Assembly: GCF_030704535.1 (NCBI RefSeq)
Contig: NC_081820.1
Span: 2,992,501-3,056,500, forward strand
DNA: 64,000 bases
Source of the DNA: Vitis vinifera
Taxonomy: Eukaryota > Streptophyta > Magnoliopsida > Vitales > Vitaceae
Direction: 5' to 3'
In this document: one piece after another, positions 23,601-33,586 of the stretch
Layout: the number at the start of each line of letters is the position of its first letter
How positions within the stretch are numbered: the stretch's first letter is position 1
Position numbers and translations under genes: made by a program
The notes under the pieces: generated by a model
What the model was told of the DNA's origin: nothing
The model's database searches: none
Seen by the model: the letters and a program-made list of their open reading frames with translations, nothing else

Positions 23601-26600
23601 TATGCAAGCTAGATATTGAAAAGGCTTATGGCCACATAAATTGGAGCTTTGTCCTTGCACTTATGGGGAAAATGAGGTTTGGCTCCAAGTGGTTAGGTTG
23701 GATGAGATGGTGTATCTCTACAACATGCTTCTTCATCTTGGTAGATGACACTCCTTAAGGTTTTTTCAGAAGTTCTAGAGGGTTGAGATAAGGAGACCCT
23801 TTGTCTCCTTATTTGTTAATCTTAGTGATTGAGACCCTCTCCCACTTGCTTTCTATGGCAAAGGAAGGCAGTTTTATTGAGGGATTCCTAGTCAAAGGAA
23901 GGTATGATGTGGGAGTGGAGGTCTCCCATTTGTTCTTTGTAGATGATACTCTCATATTTTGTGATACTAGTAAGGAAAATCTTGAGCACTTGAGTTGGGT
24001 CTTCATGTGGTTTGAGGCGTGCTCAGAGCTAAAAATTAATATGGAGAAAACTGAATTGATTCCAATTGGGGATGTCCCATATTTAGAGGAGTTTGTCGAG
24101 GCTTTAGGCCGCAAGGTGGGTAATCTACCAACCACCTACTTACGTCTCCCTTTGGGTGCTCCTCACAAGTTTATTAGGGTTTGAAAGGGATGGAAGAGGG
24201 TTCCAAAAAAGTCTTGCTTTATGGAAGAGGCAATATCTTTCAAATGGTGAAAGACAGACTTTGATTAAGAGTACTTTATCAAGCTTACCCATTTACTGCA
24301 TATCCCTCTTTGTCATCCCTAAAAGAGTGGCGACTAGATTGGAAAAAAAGGGAGAAGGTGCTTTGGTTAACATGCCAAATTTGATAAAAGCCTTTCAATT
24401 CTCAACAAGGCTCTTTTGGGGAAATGGTCTTGGAGATTTGCGAGGAAAAGGAAACCTCTTTGGAAACGGCTAATTGTTGGTAATTATGGGCTAGAAGAGG
24501 GGGGTTGGTGCACAAAAGAGGTGAGAGAGAGGAATATAGTGGGGGTTTGGAAGGCAATCAAAAATGGATGGGAAGCTTTCAAAGATAAAACTAGTCTTCA
24601 GGTTGGCTCAAGGAACCGGGTGAAGTTTTGGAAGGATAGGTGGTGAGGAAATTTGTCTTTGAGGGATTCCTACCCGAACCTTTATTCCATAACCTCTTCT
24701 AAAGATGCTTGGGTGGTCAATGTTTCGGATAGGGGTAGTTAGGGTCTGAGATTTATTAAACAATTCAATGACTAGGAGTTGGAAGAAGCAGATTCCTTTT
24801 TTGAGAGGTTGCATAATCACTTCATCTCTTTGGATACTAATGATGTTATGGTTTGGTTGGAGACAAAAAACGATGATTTTTCAGTTAAGTCCTTCTACTC
24901 CTCCTTAACAAGTAGGAGAGCGAAGCATTTCTTTCATAGTATAATTGGAACTCTTAGGCTCTTGTAAGAGCTAGCTTTTTAGCTTGAGAAGAAACTTGGG
25001 ATAAGATATTGACTCGGGATCAACTCTGAAATAGGGGATTGAGGATGCCTAACAAATGCAATATGTACAAAGCAAAAGAAGAAACGAATGATCATATTCT
25101 CCTGCACTGTCTGAAAGCTCGCATGTTGTGGCAACTGATTTTTGCTCTATTTGATGTATAGTGGGTGATGCAAGCTTCTGTGAGAGGGGTGCTCTTGAGT
25201 TGGGGCAGCTCCTTAGTTGGCAAAAAAAGGAAAAAGGCTTGGAAAGTTGCGAGAAAAATATAGGAGCCTTTGAGAATTGTGAAAGTTCGGACCAAACAAT
25301 TAAAAGTTTTTTTTTTTTTTTTGTATCTATTTTGGAATTGAATTAGATTGTACATTGAGAATGGTTTTATGTCACTGTTAGATTCTGTGGATTGGTTAGG
25401 TTCCCCGTAGGATGCAGTTGGATTTTAAAATTTTAGGGGGGCAAGATGGAAAACGTTTGGATCAAACTTTGAAGAGTACTTTTCTTAGAAATTTGTCTTT
25501 GTGGGTGAAGATGTACATATATTCAATGCTTATCTATCAAAAATAAATAAATGTAGGTTCTATGTCTTTAAATGATTTTGTAGATTGGTTGGGGTTCTTG
25601 CAAAGAGGAGCTGGTTTTTGTGTTCTCTCTTTTTGCTTGCATCTTTTGGCACTCATTGTATACCTTCTATGTACTATGATGTACTATCTCTTTGGCGTTT
25701 GTTAATAAAATTGTATTATTTGCTTGAAACAAAATATTCAAAAAATTGTATTAAATAAAAAAAAATTCCAACTTGTTTTTTTTTTTTTTTGATAAGTGCG
25801 CACAAATATATTAAAATAGGCAAAAAGCCACAAGGCATACAGGACGTATACACAGTAGCCAAACCAACAACCACCACTCACCACCCCTTAAGGCGCGGCG
25901 AGCCATTCCAAAAAACCTATAAGTGAAGAGGACTCCTCTCCCATATACACCCTAGCCCAACTCCACAAGTTACAAACAAAAGAATTCTTTAGCTTCTGAA
26001 TAGCTAGAGAGCCCCCCCTAAAAGCTAATCTATTTCTCTCCTTCCAAACCGTCCAAAAAATACACAACGGAATGGAAGTCCAAATCCTTTTCCTCTTTCT
26101 CCCCACAAAAGGGCCCCTCCAACTGACTAACATATCTTTGACTCTCTCTGGGAACACCCAATTGGCCCCAAACAAGGCCAAGACAATCTCCCAGAGAGCC
26201 CTTACAACTATACAGTGTAAAAGTATATGATTTACACTTTCCTCTTCACAACCACATAAGAAACACCTGTTAGGAAACTGCCATCCCCTTCTTTGAAGCT
26301 TGTCCAAAGTGAGAACTTTCTCCCAAGACGCCTCCCAAGCGAAAAAGGCAACTTTGGTTGGAACCTTATCCACCCAAATGCCCTTTTTCGGGAAGCTAAT
26401 GACATTAGACCCTGCCAAAAGCTTGTAGGCATCTCTAATCCGAAAGAGGCCGTGACTCTCTCCTTTCCAAATCACTGCATCCTCTTCAAGAGAAGTCCTC
26501 AAATCCCTCAACACCTGCATCAACTCTCCAAAAGCGTCCAACTCCCAATCATTAAGGTTTCTGGAGAGTCTTATATTCCAACCTCCTTGGCCGAGGCTAG

Positions 26601-29600
26601 AATCCCACATCTCATTTACCGAGGCGTTCCTTTGGACTGCCAAATCAAACAACTGGGGAAAGGTTTGAGCCAACACCTCATTACCACACCAATGGTCAAT
26701 CCAGAAACACACCTTAGTCCCCTTTCCCACTTTGAAATCAATATTATCCCAACACCAAGACGACTCCTTCAAGATATCCCTCCAAACCCCCACCCCAAAC
26801 GTTCCGCGGGCCTCCTAAGTTCTCCAACCAAAACCCAACCGACCATACTTCACCTCAACCACCTTTCTCCAGAATAAATCTTCCTCAATGGCGAACCGCC
26901 AAATCCATTTCCCCAACAGAGCCTTATTCAAAAGATCAATTTTCCGAATACCTAGGCCCCCATTTTCCTTTTGGGAACACACCACCGCCCAGTTGATAAG
27001 ATGCATCTTTCTTTCCAAACTTCCCCCTCCCCAAAGAAAATCCCTTTGAAGCTTTTCAAGCCTTTTAACAATCAGCTTCGGCATGCGAAAAAGAGACAAT
27101 TGGTAGATCGGCATGCTGGCCAAAGTGCTTTTGATGAGGGTAATCCTCCCACCCTTTGACAAATATTGTCTTTTCCATAGAGCAAGCCTTCTTCTCATTC
27201 TTGCTTCAACCCCATCCCACATAGCCATGGCTTTGTGCTTGGCTCCCAAAGGCAGCCCCAAATAAACCGAAGGGAGGGTCCCCACTTTACACCCTATCTC
27301 CACCGCCAACTTGTTTTTTGAGTTAGAAGATTGGTTTTTTTTCTAAGGAGAAGAAAATCGTTTTCAAGAACAAGTTCCCAACTACCAAACATCTGTATCT
27401 GGTACCTATTCTATCTCACAAGTATTATAATTGCCCATGTAAACAACTTATCCTCATTATTCTTCAAAGCAAGAAAACCACTCCTTGTAAGGACACATGT
27501 GATAAGTGGATTTAATATCTAAAATCCATTCTTCAAAGTTACAAGCCAAGGATAAGCCAACCAAAGCAAAGTCTGACCTATTATCTCCAAACTTAGCCAC
27601 ACAAGCATCAGAGACTATCTTGTCTTTATTCCTCTTTTGTAGCTTAGGACAATCCTTCTTCCAATGGCCTTTTCCATGACCAAAGGCACATTCATCTTTT
27701 GCAAGTCTGCCTATAGATTGAGAATTGTCTCCTTTTCTAAGTTTCCAACTTTGAGATCAACTCACTATTAAAGCTTCTACTAACATATCTCCATGATTAT
27801 TTTAGTCCTTCTTCCTATATTCAGAGCTTAGCAAAGCGGAATGGACAACATCAAAAGCTACCTTATCCTTACCATGAAGGTGGCGGTGAGATGTTCATAC
27901 ATATCAAAAAGTGAATTCAATAACAAGAAAGCCTCATTCTCATCTTTAATGTTCTCATCTAAATTCAACAAAATTTGTTATGATCCTATCAAATGCATGC
28001 ATATGATCATTCATAGACATACCCAGTTGATACTAGAAGTGAAAAAGTTTTTTCTTCAAATAGAATCAATTTTCTAAACTCTTTGTCATATACTTGTCCT
28101 CCAATGTCTTCCACAAAATTTTTGCAGATGCCTCCTTCATAATGGAATACTTCTAAGCTTTAACAAGACATGAGCAAATGGAACTACAAGCCTCACAATT
28201 GATCCTTGCCCATTCTTTATCATCTATGTCATCAAGTTTTTCTTCCAAAGCAACATCCAAATCCTATTGATGCTCGCATTGCCACATTCTAAAATCATTA
28301 GTCCTATCAAATATCTCTACTGCAAATTTTACATTAGTAACCATAGTTTTAACTGATAAAGTCTTTGTCATTTTCTTTTAGCTAGCACGATAACAAATAG
28401 CCTTGAACTAACCCTAAATGGAACAACTACTTTGATACCACTTATTGTACCAAAAGAAGCTCTAATACCAAATTGTTGTGCTTTGGCCTAATCCCATAAG
28501 ACTTCCAAAATCACCAAATAAAATACAAACTAAACTAGCCCATAATATAAAGAGAAATAGCAAGAGGAATATAGATAAAAGAAGAAACACAATATTTATG
28601 AGGTTTGGTAAGGATGTTTTACCTACATCCTCCAAAATTATATCAATCCACTAATTTTCAAATCAAATTGGGAGAGCTTTCTCCGCACAAATTGGCTAAA
28701 GCCACAAAGATTAACTAAAACCACCCAAACAACTCAACCTAAAGTCATTCTCCCCCTATGACCAAAGGACCAAAGGACTTGGACTTATTTATAGGACCTA
28801 AATCAGTTCCTAAGCCTTGACAAAACTAAATCATAATCCTTATGGGACAATGACTCTTAACATATAATAAATTATCAAATCATAATCCTTGTGTAACAAA
28901 GATTCCTAAAATATATCAAACTCTTAGTTGAGCCTACAACCAATAAATCTCCACCTTGGCTAAATTACTCATCTTCTTCCAACTTCCAAAATTCAAAACA
29001 TTATCTGATAAGTGAACTAACCATCATCATCTCCAAAGCAAACTCTTAATTGAGCAAAAACCAACAACAAGGAAACCCCGCTTGAGCATGGTCAATCAAC
29101 AGGAAGGAATATGTTATGCCCCGCAGTTGACACACGCATACAAAAAAAAAAGGGGGGGGCTTTTGAACCAGGAAAGGAAAATGCAGAAAATTACTAAAAA
29201 ATTTGTTCATTCTACAGTATTTTCATCGTCTTCCTCTCATCAACCTTCTCTCCACAATCTAAATAGGATCTAAGAGTCTCACTGGAGTATAATTATTGTG
29301 GTACCAGAATTACTATGGCAATAAAAAATATTTTTAAAAAAATTGCAAACCCTAACAAGACCATTTCATTGTTATTAATGTCAATTCAATGCTATGCGCC
29401 TATGCCTCGAAATGGATAAAATAAGGCCCTGGTTGAGTCTCGGAGAGGAAAATGCAAAGAATTGTCCGAAATAGATTAATTTTCCACACTATTACCAGCA
29501 TTTTCCTTTCCTTTCTCTTAACCCAAACACAACCTAAGACTCTTCACACCACAACAGAGTAGAAAGAGCACAAACCCTCGGCCAATTCCTGCCGAAATCA

Positions 29601-29953
29601 AGAGTCACAGTCCGCCACCGCCGCCCAATCTCGAACTCCCGGTCCACCTCCCGCGCCCAATCGCCAGCCGACCCGACCGCCTCCGAGAACCGGCGAGAGA
29701 CGGCGTACTGCCGGTTGATGCGCTCGGCCGTCTTCTTCGCCTCGAATATGAGCAGCTCGAAGCCGTCGTTGGCGCTCCGCCAGGCGTCCCTCCAGGCGTC
29801 CCCGGAGGCCATGCGCTTCGCGAAACCGTCAAAGTCACTTCGCCGGAAGGCACGAACGGGCATCGGCAAACGGTGGCGCACAGGGGCGGCGAAGCGCCGG
29901 AGAGTCTGGGGTTTGGAAGAGAACAACGGATGCCATGGAAGGCTGGTGGTCAT
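8688..29953 (-). CDS. Predicted plastid membrane protein with C-terminal zinc ribbon
   Basis: Four exons on the minus strand: 29953-29576, 18857-18804, 10966-10841 and 8864-8688. All junctions are phase 0 with GT-AG borders; the product is 244 residues. Exon 1 is GC-rich and encodes a Ser/Arg/Pro-rich N-terminus resembling a chloroplast transit peptide ([16 protein letters not shown]...), then a charged helical stretch ([20 protein letters not shown]). Exon 3 is hydrophobic: about residues 145-186 hold one or two membrane spans ([32 protein letters not shown]). Exon 4 has four cysteines (C189, C192, C206, C209: NCPACRRQF...[13 protein letters not shown]), a zinc ribbon, and an acidic tail. 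Function is unknown to me; plastid location is inferred from the N-terminus. Introns of 10.7, 7.9 and 2.0 kb are filled with retroelements. An upstream in-frame TTG does not qualify as start. Confidence 0.82.
9366..10061 (-). mobile_element. 5'-truncated L1 (LINE) 3' end with target-site duplication
   Basis: The element (9386-10041, minus strand) is bounded by a 20-bp direct repeat: GGAGGAAAGTTTGCATTCTT at 9366-9385 and the same with one change (G to A) at 10042-10061. On the element's strand it ends in an A-rich tail (T run at 9387-9395). It encodes the C-terminal zinc-binding part of L1 ORF2 (zf-[43 protein letters not shown]), open down to a stop at 9531. The open frame runs on past the insertion border to 10121 by chance. 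It sits in intron 3 of the zinc-ribbon gene, in the same orientation as the gene. Severe 5' truncation is typical of target-primed reverse transcription. Confidence 0.9.
11562..11728 (-). mobile_element. Very short 5'-truncated retroposon (L1 tail) with 15-bp TSD
   Basis: The 15-bp sequence CATAAGTGGATGCTT occurs at 11562-11576 and again at 11714-11728. Between the copies are a T run and then 'gataggaaacgac...' without coding capacity. The T run next to one target copy marks the poly-A side, so the insert reads on the minus strand. It is about 137 bp and looks like the extreme 3' end of a plant L1; a SINE is the alternative. It lies in intron 2 of the zinc-ribbon gene. Confidence 0.85.
12221..15871 (-). 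pseudogene. L1 ORF2 (endonuclease, reverse transcriptase, zf-RVT), three stops
   Basis: One continuous frame of 1217 codons is interrupted only by stops at 14854-14852, about 14095-14093 and about 13237-13235. Domains in order: AP-type endonuclease ([34 protein letters not shown]), reverse transcriptase ([44 protein letters not shown], catalytic FADD, YLGIPLG), and the C-terminal zinc-binding region ([27 protein letters not shown]). In related L1 copies all three stop positions are tryptophan (K-W-A-L, L-N-W-D, K-W-N-W), so each stop is a single TGG to TGA/TAG change. Catalytic residues look intact, but the protein cannot be made whole. The start ATG overlaps the ORF1 stop as ATGA. Confidence 0.93.
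15868..18182 (-). pseudogene. L1 ORF1 (DUF4283 nucleic-acid-binding protein), one frameshift
   Basis: ATG 18182 opens a frame that runs to a stop at 16857. A second frame, open from about 16887, continues to 15868. The overlap reads as one protein shifted by a single base near 16870-16890. The first part ([16 protein letters not shown]..., later [57 protein letters not shown]) is the DUF4283 domain found in plant L1 ORF1 products, which bind the element RNA. The second part is low-complexity and acidic. I see no CCHC zinc knuckle. The shift could be a mutation or, less likely, programmed. Confidence 0.88.
19648..19910 (+). mobile_element. Miniature LTR retrotransposon (TRIM/SMART-like), 263 bp
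   Basis: Two similar terminal repeats, 19648-19720 (73 bp) and 19836-19910 (75 bp), both start TGTT and end TCTAACA and share the block GATATACATTGTGG. I judge them about 80% identical by eye. Directly after the left copy comes TGGTATCAAAGTC, a primer-binding site complementary to the 3' end of initiator Met-tRNA. Directly before the right copy is a purine-rich tract (AATGAGGGAAGA). The internal 115 bp have no coding capacity. This is the full layout of a non-autonomous LTR retrotransposon at the size of the smallest known (SMART/TRIM). The flanking 5 bases (AAAGT, AAGAT) match only partly, so the target duplication is decayed or misplaced. Confidence 0.75.
20044..25734 (+). mobile_element. 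Old, heavily mutated L1 retrotransposon on the plus strand
   Basis: ORF1 remnants start near 20168 and recall the intact copy nearby ([46 protein letters not shown]). Endonuclease remnants begin near 22450. Reverse transcriptase remnants run 23.3-24.5 kb ([44 protein letters not shown]). The zf-RVT region lies around 24.6-25.4 kb. Many stops and frame changes break every domain. The catalytic motif reads FVDD instead of FADD. The 9-bp match TATTCAAAA at 20035-20043 and 25735-25743 may be what remains of the target duplication, but it is AT-rich and weak. The element is antisense in intron 1 of the zinc-ribbon gene and clearly older than the 12-18 kb copy. Confidence 0.88.
23049..24646 (+). 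pseudogene. Reverse transcriptase fragments of the old L1
   Basis: Successive short frames at 23049-23537, 23477-23758, 23801-24184 and 24156-24473 together cover the fingers, palm and thumb of an L1 reverse transcriptase. Recognisable pieces are [36 protein letters not shown], a degraded [27 protein letters not shown] and [13 protein letters not shown]. Each block ends in a frameshift or stop, and a G run near 23517-23527 sits at one of the shifts. No functional product is possible. Confidence 0.85.
25768..27319 (-). mobile_element. 5'-truncated L1 beside the old L1, with TSD
   Basis: The element reads on the minus strand between two copies of CCAACTTGTTTTTT (25768-25781 and 27306-27319). 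The T run from 25776 is its poly-A tail. It encodes the end of the reverse transcriptase (27309-26815: [48 protein letters not shown]) and the zf-RVT region (26793-25888: [38 protein letters not shown]), interrupted by a stop at 26815. Its tail region 'gcatacaggacgtatacac' resembles that of the 12-18 kb element, so they are related families. It lies at the junction of the old plus-strand L1 and the Copia remnant. Confidence 0.9.
27320..29000 (-). mobile_element. Truncated Ty1/Copia retrotransposon: 5' LTR, gag, protease remnant
   Basis: Reading on the minus strand: a probable 5' LTR (29000-28474, 527 bp, TGTTTTGAATTTT... to ...CACAACA), a primer-binding site (TTTGGTATTAGAGC, about 28473-28459), then a gag frame from ATG 28371 ([51 protein letters not shown]) with several stops. 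Next is a zinc knuckle near 27700-27660 in which the second cysteine is lost ([14 protein letters not shown]), then a pre-protease block near 27520 ([18 protein letters not shown]) whose catalytic DSG-type motif is destroyed. Integrase, reverse transcriptase and 3' LTR are missing. The break coincides with the L1 insertion site at 27306-27319. Confidence 0.8.
28474..29000 (-). repeat. Probable 5' LTR of the Copia remnant
   Basis: The ends are TGTT and AACA in element orientation, and the primer-binding site follows immediately. The partner LTR is not in the window, so the outer border rests on the TG dinucleotide and position alone. It contains a short internal duplication around 'aaatcataatcctta/tg' (28831-28900). 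Confidence 0.5.
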
Positions 29954-32900
29954 GACCGCCACAGAAATGTGTGATCGTTTGGTTGCCAGAGGCAATGGAG
30001 AAAAAGGGTTTTGAGTAACCCGACGAGTAGTTTGGTTTTGAGAGAAGTGATTCCTCCGATAATAAAATAAATATTAAAAATATTATTAATACATTACTAA
30101 AACATTTTTTTATTAAAAATGTTATTGATAAATATTTTTTATTTAGGCTACTTGGTAACTATTTTTCTTAATAATTTTCTTTAAAAAAAACATAAAAAAT
30201 ACGTTTAACCATAAAAAACTGTTTTATGAATTTTTATTTTAAAATAACATAAAATATGATATTTTTAAAATTTTTTAACTTTCTCATAATGGTTCATAAA
30301 ATATTTTAAAATAAAACATTAGATATAAAATTTATTTTAAAAATATATTAAACACATTTTGCCGGTCAGGATTTCTTAAACTTGTTTTTAAAAAATATTT
30401 TTAAGTTAAATGAAAAAAAACAGTTTTTAAAAACAAATTTTGGAAAATATGATCAAACAAATCCATGTTTTCATTTTATTTTAAAATATGAGTGAAAATA
30501 ATTCCTACTTATTATCTAAAAATTGTTCTCTATTTTATTTTATTTTTTTAAATTGTTTTCAAATAATAACAACCAAATAATATTATAAATTTTTAAAAAC
30601 AAAACTATTTTTAAATCATACTGCTAAACATACTACTTACTCATTTCCAAACAAATTTTTGTTTTACAAAAATTATAAAATAATTTTCAAAAATTATTCT
30701 CAAAAACTATTTCTCATAATTGTTTTCAAAAATAGTTATCAAAATGCCAATAATTTTGAATTTTTTTAATATTTATTATTTATAGTAAATATTTTTAATA
30801 TAAACATTAGTAAAAACATTTTTTTTTATTTAGTGATTTTGAGAAAATAATTCAATATTTACTATTTATAGTAAACTAAAAAAAACACTTGCGATACACT
30901 TATTTAGAATTCTAAATCGAGAAATTCGCTTATAGACAGTTTCAAAATTTTATTGAATCTGAATAGAAAAATTATTATAATCCTCTTGAATTACTTATAA
31001 ACAAGTTCTAAGTGATGCGTAATTCAATTTTATATTTAAAAAACATATTTTATAATATTATATAATTTATTATTAAATATTCAAACTCATTTTTTGTTTT
31101 TATAAAAATAAAAATAGCAATAAATTATCGTTGTAAATTTATCTTATGTCTTCAAAAAATACTTTTTAAATTTGAAATGGTAAAAAATAAATTAGATGTA
31201 TCAACTTTTGTAACAATTTTTAATAGTTATTATTTTTTAAAATTACTATTGTTTTCTATTTAATTTCGAATATAATTTATTATCATTAGATATTTCATTT
31301 TGAAGATTGGGATTTTTTTGCTTTTAAGATATCGCATTTTGAAGATAGGCATTCAAACCAAGGAAAGAATTTCTAAACGAATGAGAATGTCATATGAGAA
31401 TAAGGAAATGTTTGGAGTGATTTTGAAAACTTGGACGACAAAAAGGAGGAATGTTTTAAAGTATGTTTGGTTCTAAAAGAAACGAGGAGGAAAAATAGAG
31501 GGAAAATCTATAAAACTTTTGTTTTGTTTGGTTCTCTATACAAAAATTGAGGGGAAAATTTTAAACAATTATGCTATATAAAAGAAATATGAAAAAATTA
31601 TTTTGTCTCATTTTATTTAAAGAAAATTCAACATTATTAAATTAACTAAAAATTATATATTTTAAAATTATTTAAGGGTTGTGTCGATCATATGATTTAA
31701 AAACAATTTATTATTTTTTAAAATTTATAACATTATTTGACCTTTTTTTAAAATAATTTTTAAAAATAAAGTGAGATAAAAAACAATTTTTAAAAAATAA
31801 GTAGAAATTATTTTCAGTAATTTTAAAAAACAAAAGGAAAATATAGATCTATTTTATCATATTTTTTAAAACTTGTTTTTAAAAATTAATTTTAAGTTAT
31901 AAAATAAAAAAACAGTTTTTAAAACACAAATTTTAAAAAACACGATTTTAAAGTAATATAAAAATATAATTTATTACCATAAATTTTTTTTAAACCAAAC
32001 ATACCTTCAAAAAATGCATTCCCTCCGACCTGTCTCACATTTATCTAAATAAAACAAGAAAAACATTTTTTAATACCTTTTTCTTCTTTGGTATTTATTT
32101 ATTTTTTTTTATTTTTTTTCATGACATCCAAAAGAAGAAAATTATTTTTGAAACTTTTTTCTTAGTACTTTCTTAAAACCAAATATGGTCTTAATTTTCA
32201 CATTATGTTTATATCATCTTCTAGTTTAATAATTTGAAATGATTTTTCAACAAAGACTGGCCAAATAATTCATTCAAAAAATCGATTTTCTGTTATATCA
32301 CCCGTTTACCAAAAACATTATTAAAGACACTTTTTGATTTTACACCCAAACATTTGATTCTCTGTGAAAATGTTTCTGATTGAACTGCTATAGTCAGATA
32401 CGTTACTAAAAATGCTTTTACCATAATTACTCCCAAACGGGTCCTTATCCCCTATCTGTAGCATCGTTTTACTACTACAGATAAGCGTTTCTGCATGCAG
32501 AAGTAGGTATGAACAATTTAGGCATCCCTAAAGAAAAAAAACCAAAAACTCCAAGGCTATATTTGGTTACCGGAAAGTATTAAAAAAAGAAAAAAATACA
32601 TTATGTCATATTTGGTTCCCGAAAAATACTAAGAAAAGAAAAAATATGCAAAGAAAAATTATTTTTTCATATTTGATTGTCCTATAAAAAATATCAAAGA
32701 AAATCAAATATAATTAAAACTAATTAAAAATTTATATATATTTTAATTATTTAATCTTTATATTAATAAGTTAAAATAAATAAAATGAGTTTAAAATAAC
32801 AAAAAAAAAAATTTATTGACTTTTAATCAATTTTTTTTATTTTCCTTCACTTTTATTTTCTTATACTTTTCCTTTATATTTTATTTCCCTTACATTTTCC

Positions 32901-33586
32901 ATCAAATTTTCTAGCAACCAAACTAAAGAAAATAATTTTATCATATTTGGTTTAACTATATAAAATACAAAAAAAATAAATAAATATAATTAAAATTTTG
33001 TTAGAAATTTATGCATTTTAAAATTATTTAATGTTTATATAATGAGGGAGAATAAGTCAAAAAAATTTAAAAAAACATGTAAAAATAATTTATTAACTTT
33101 GGATTTATTTTTTATTTTCCTTCGATTTTTCTTTCCTCAATTTTCTCTCTCTATTTTATTTCCTTCACATTTTTCCTCAAATTTTCCGGAACCAAACATA
33201 ACCCAAAAGAAAACAATATATTCATCCACAAAAATAAATGAAAAATGAAGGAAAATACCAAACAGAGAAGCCTCATAAAATAGTTCAGATTCAAGTTCCA
33301 TTGTGGGTTCATTTTCCACCTATCAAATACTAGGTAAACCAAGCAAAGATCAATCATCCAAATGCAAATATTAACTGGTCTTGATTATCAAAAAACAAAA
33401 AAAAAACCCGCTTATCTCAGAAGAAAATTTCAAGTTCCCGGTGATTACTTTTGTCACTGACTCCAATAACCAGTGCCTAACGGTAACTAATAACGATAAG
33501 TACACGAACCTGATGGGCTGAGAAGAGCTGCAGCATTTGCCGAAGACTTGGACGAAATTTCACCATGGTTGAGGGTCGTAGCCAAA
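29954..33586. other. AT-rich spacer between the zinc-ribbon gene and TOC34
   Basis: This holds the promoter side of the zinc-ribbon gene and the downstream side of TOC34. It is very AT-rich, with repeated low-complexity motifs of the type 'catatttggtt(c/a)cc(g/a)aaa' and A/T runs (for example 32560-32660 and 32930-33200), likely decayed repeats. No gene is supported. A short ATG frame at 33567 is discussed among the rejected items. Confidence 0.5.

Noticed and set aside
20035..25743. TATTCAAAA at both ends of the old L1 as a target duplication
   Set aside because: Only 9 bp of AT-rich sequence without an adjoining poly-A tail; kept as a tentative border, not as a finding.
33511..33567. A small minus-strand exon-like frame (MVKFRPSLRQMLQLFSAHQ) beginning 20 bases after the TOC34 stop and ending at a donor, which could splice in frame to the zinc-ribbon exon 2
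   Set aside because: The GC-rich exon at 29953-29576 fits much better: it is nearer, has a transit-like start and ends in phase at a donor. The 33.5-kb frame lies in the TOC34 3' UTR and is probably chance.
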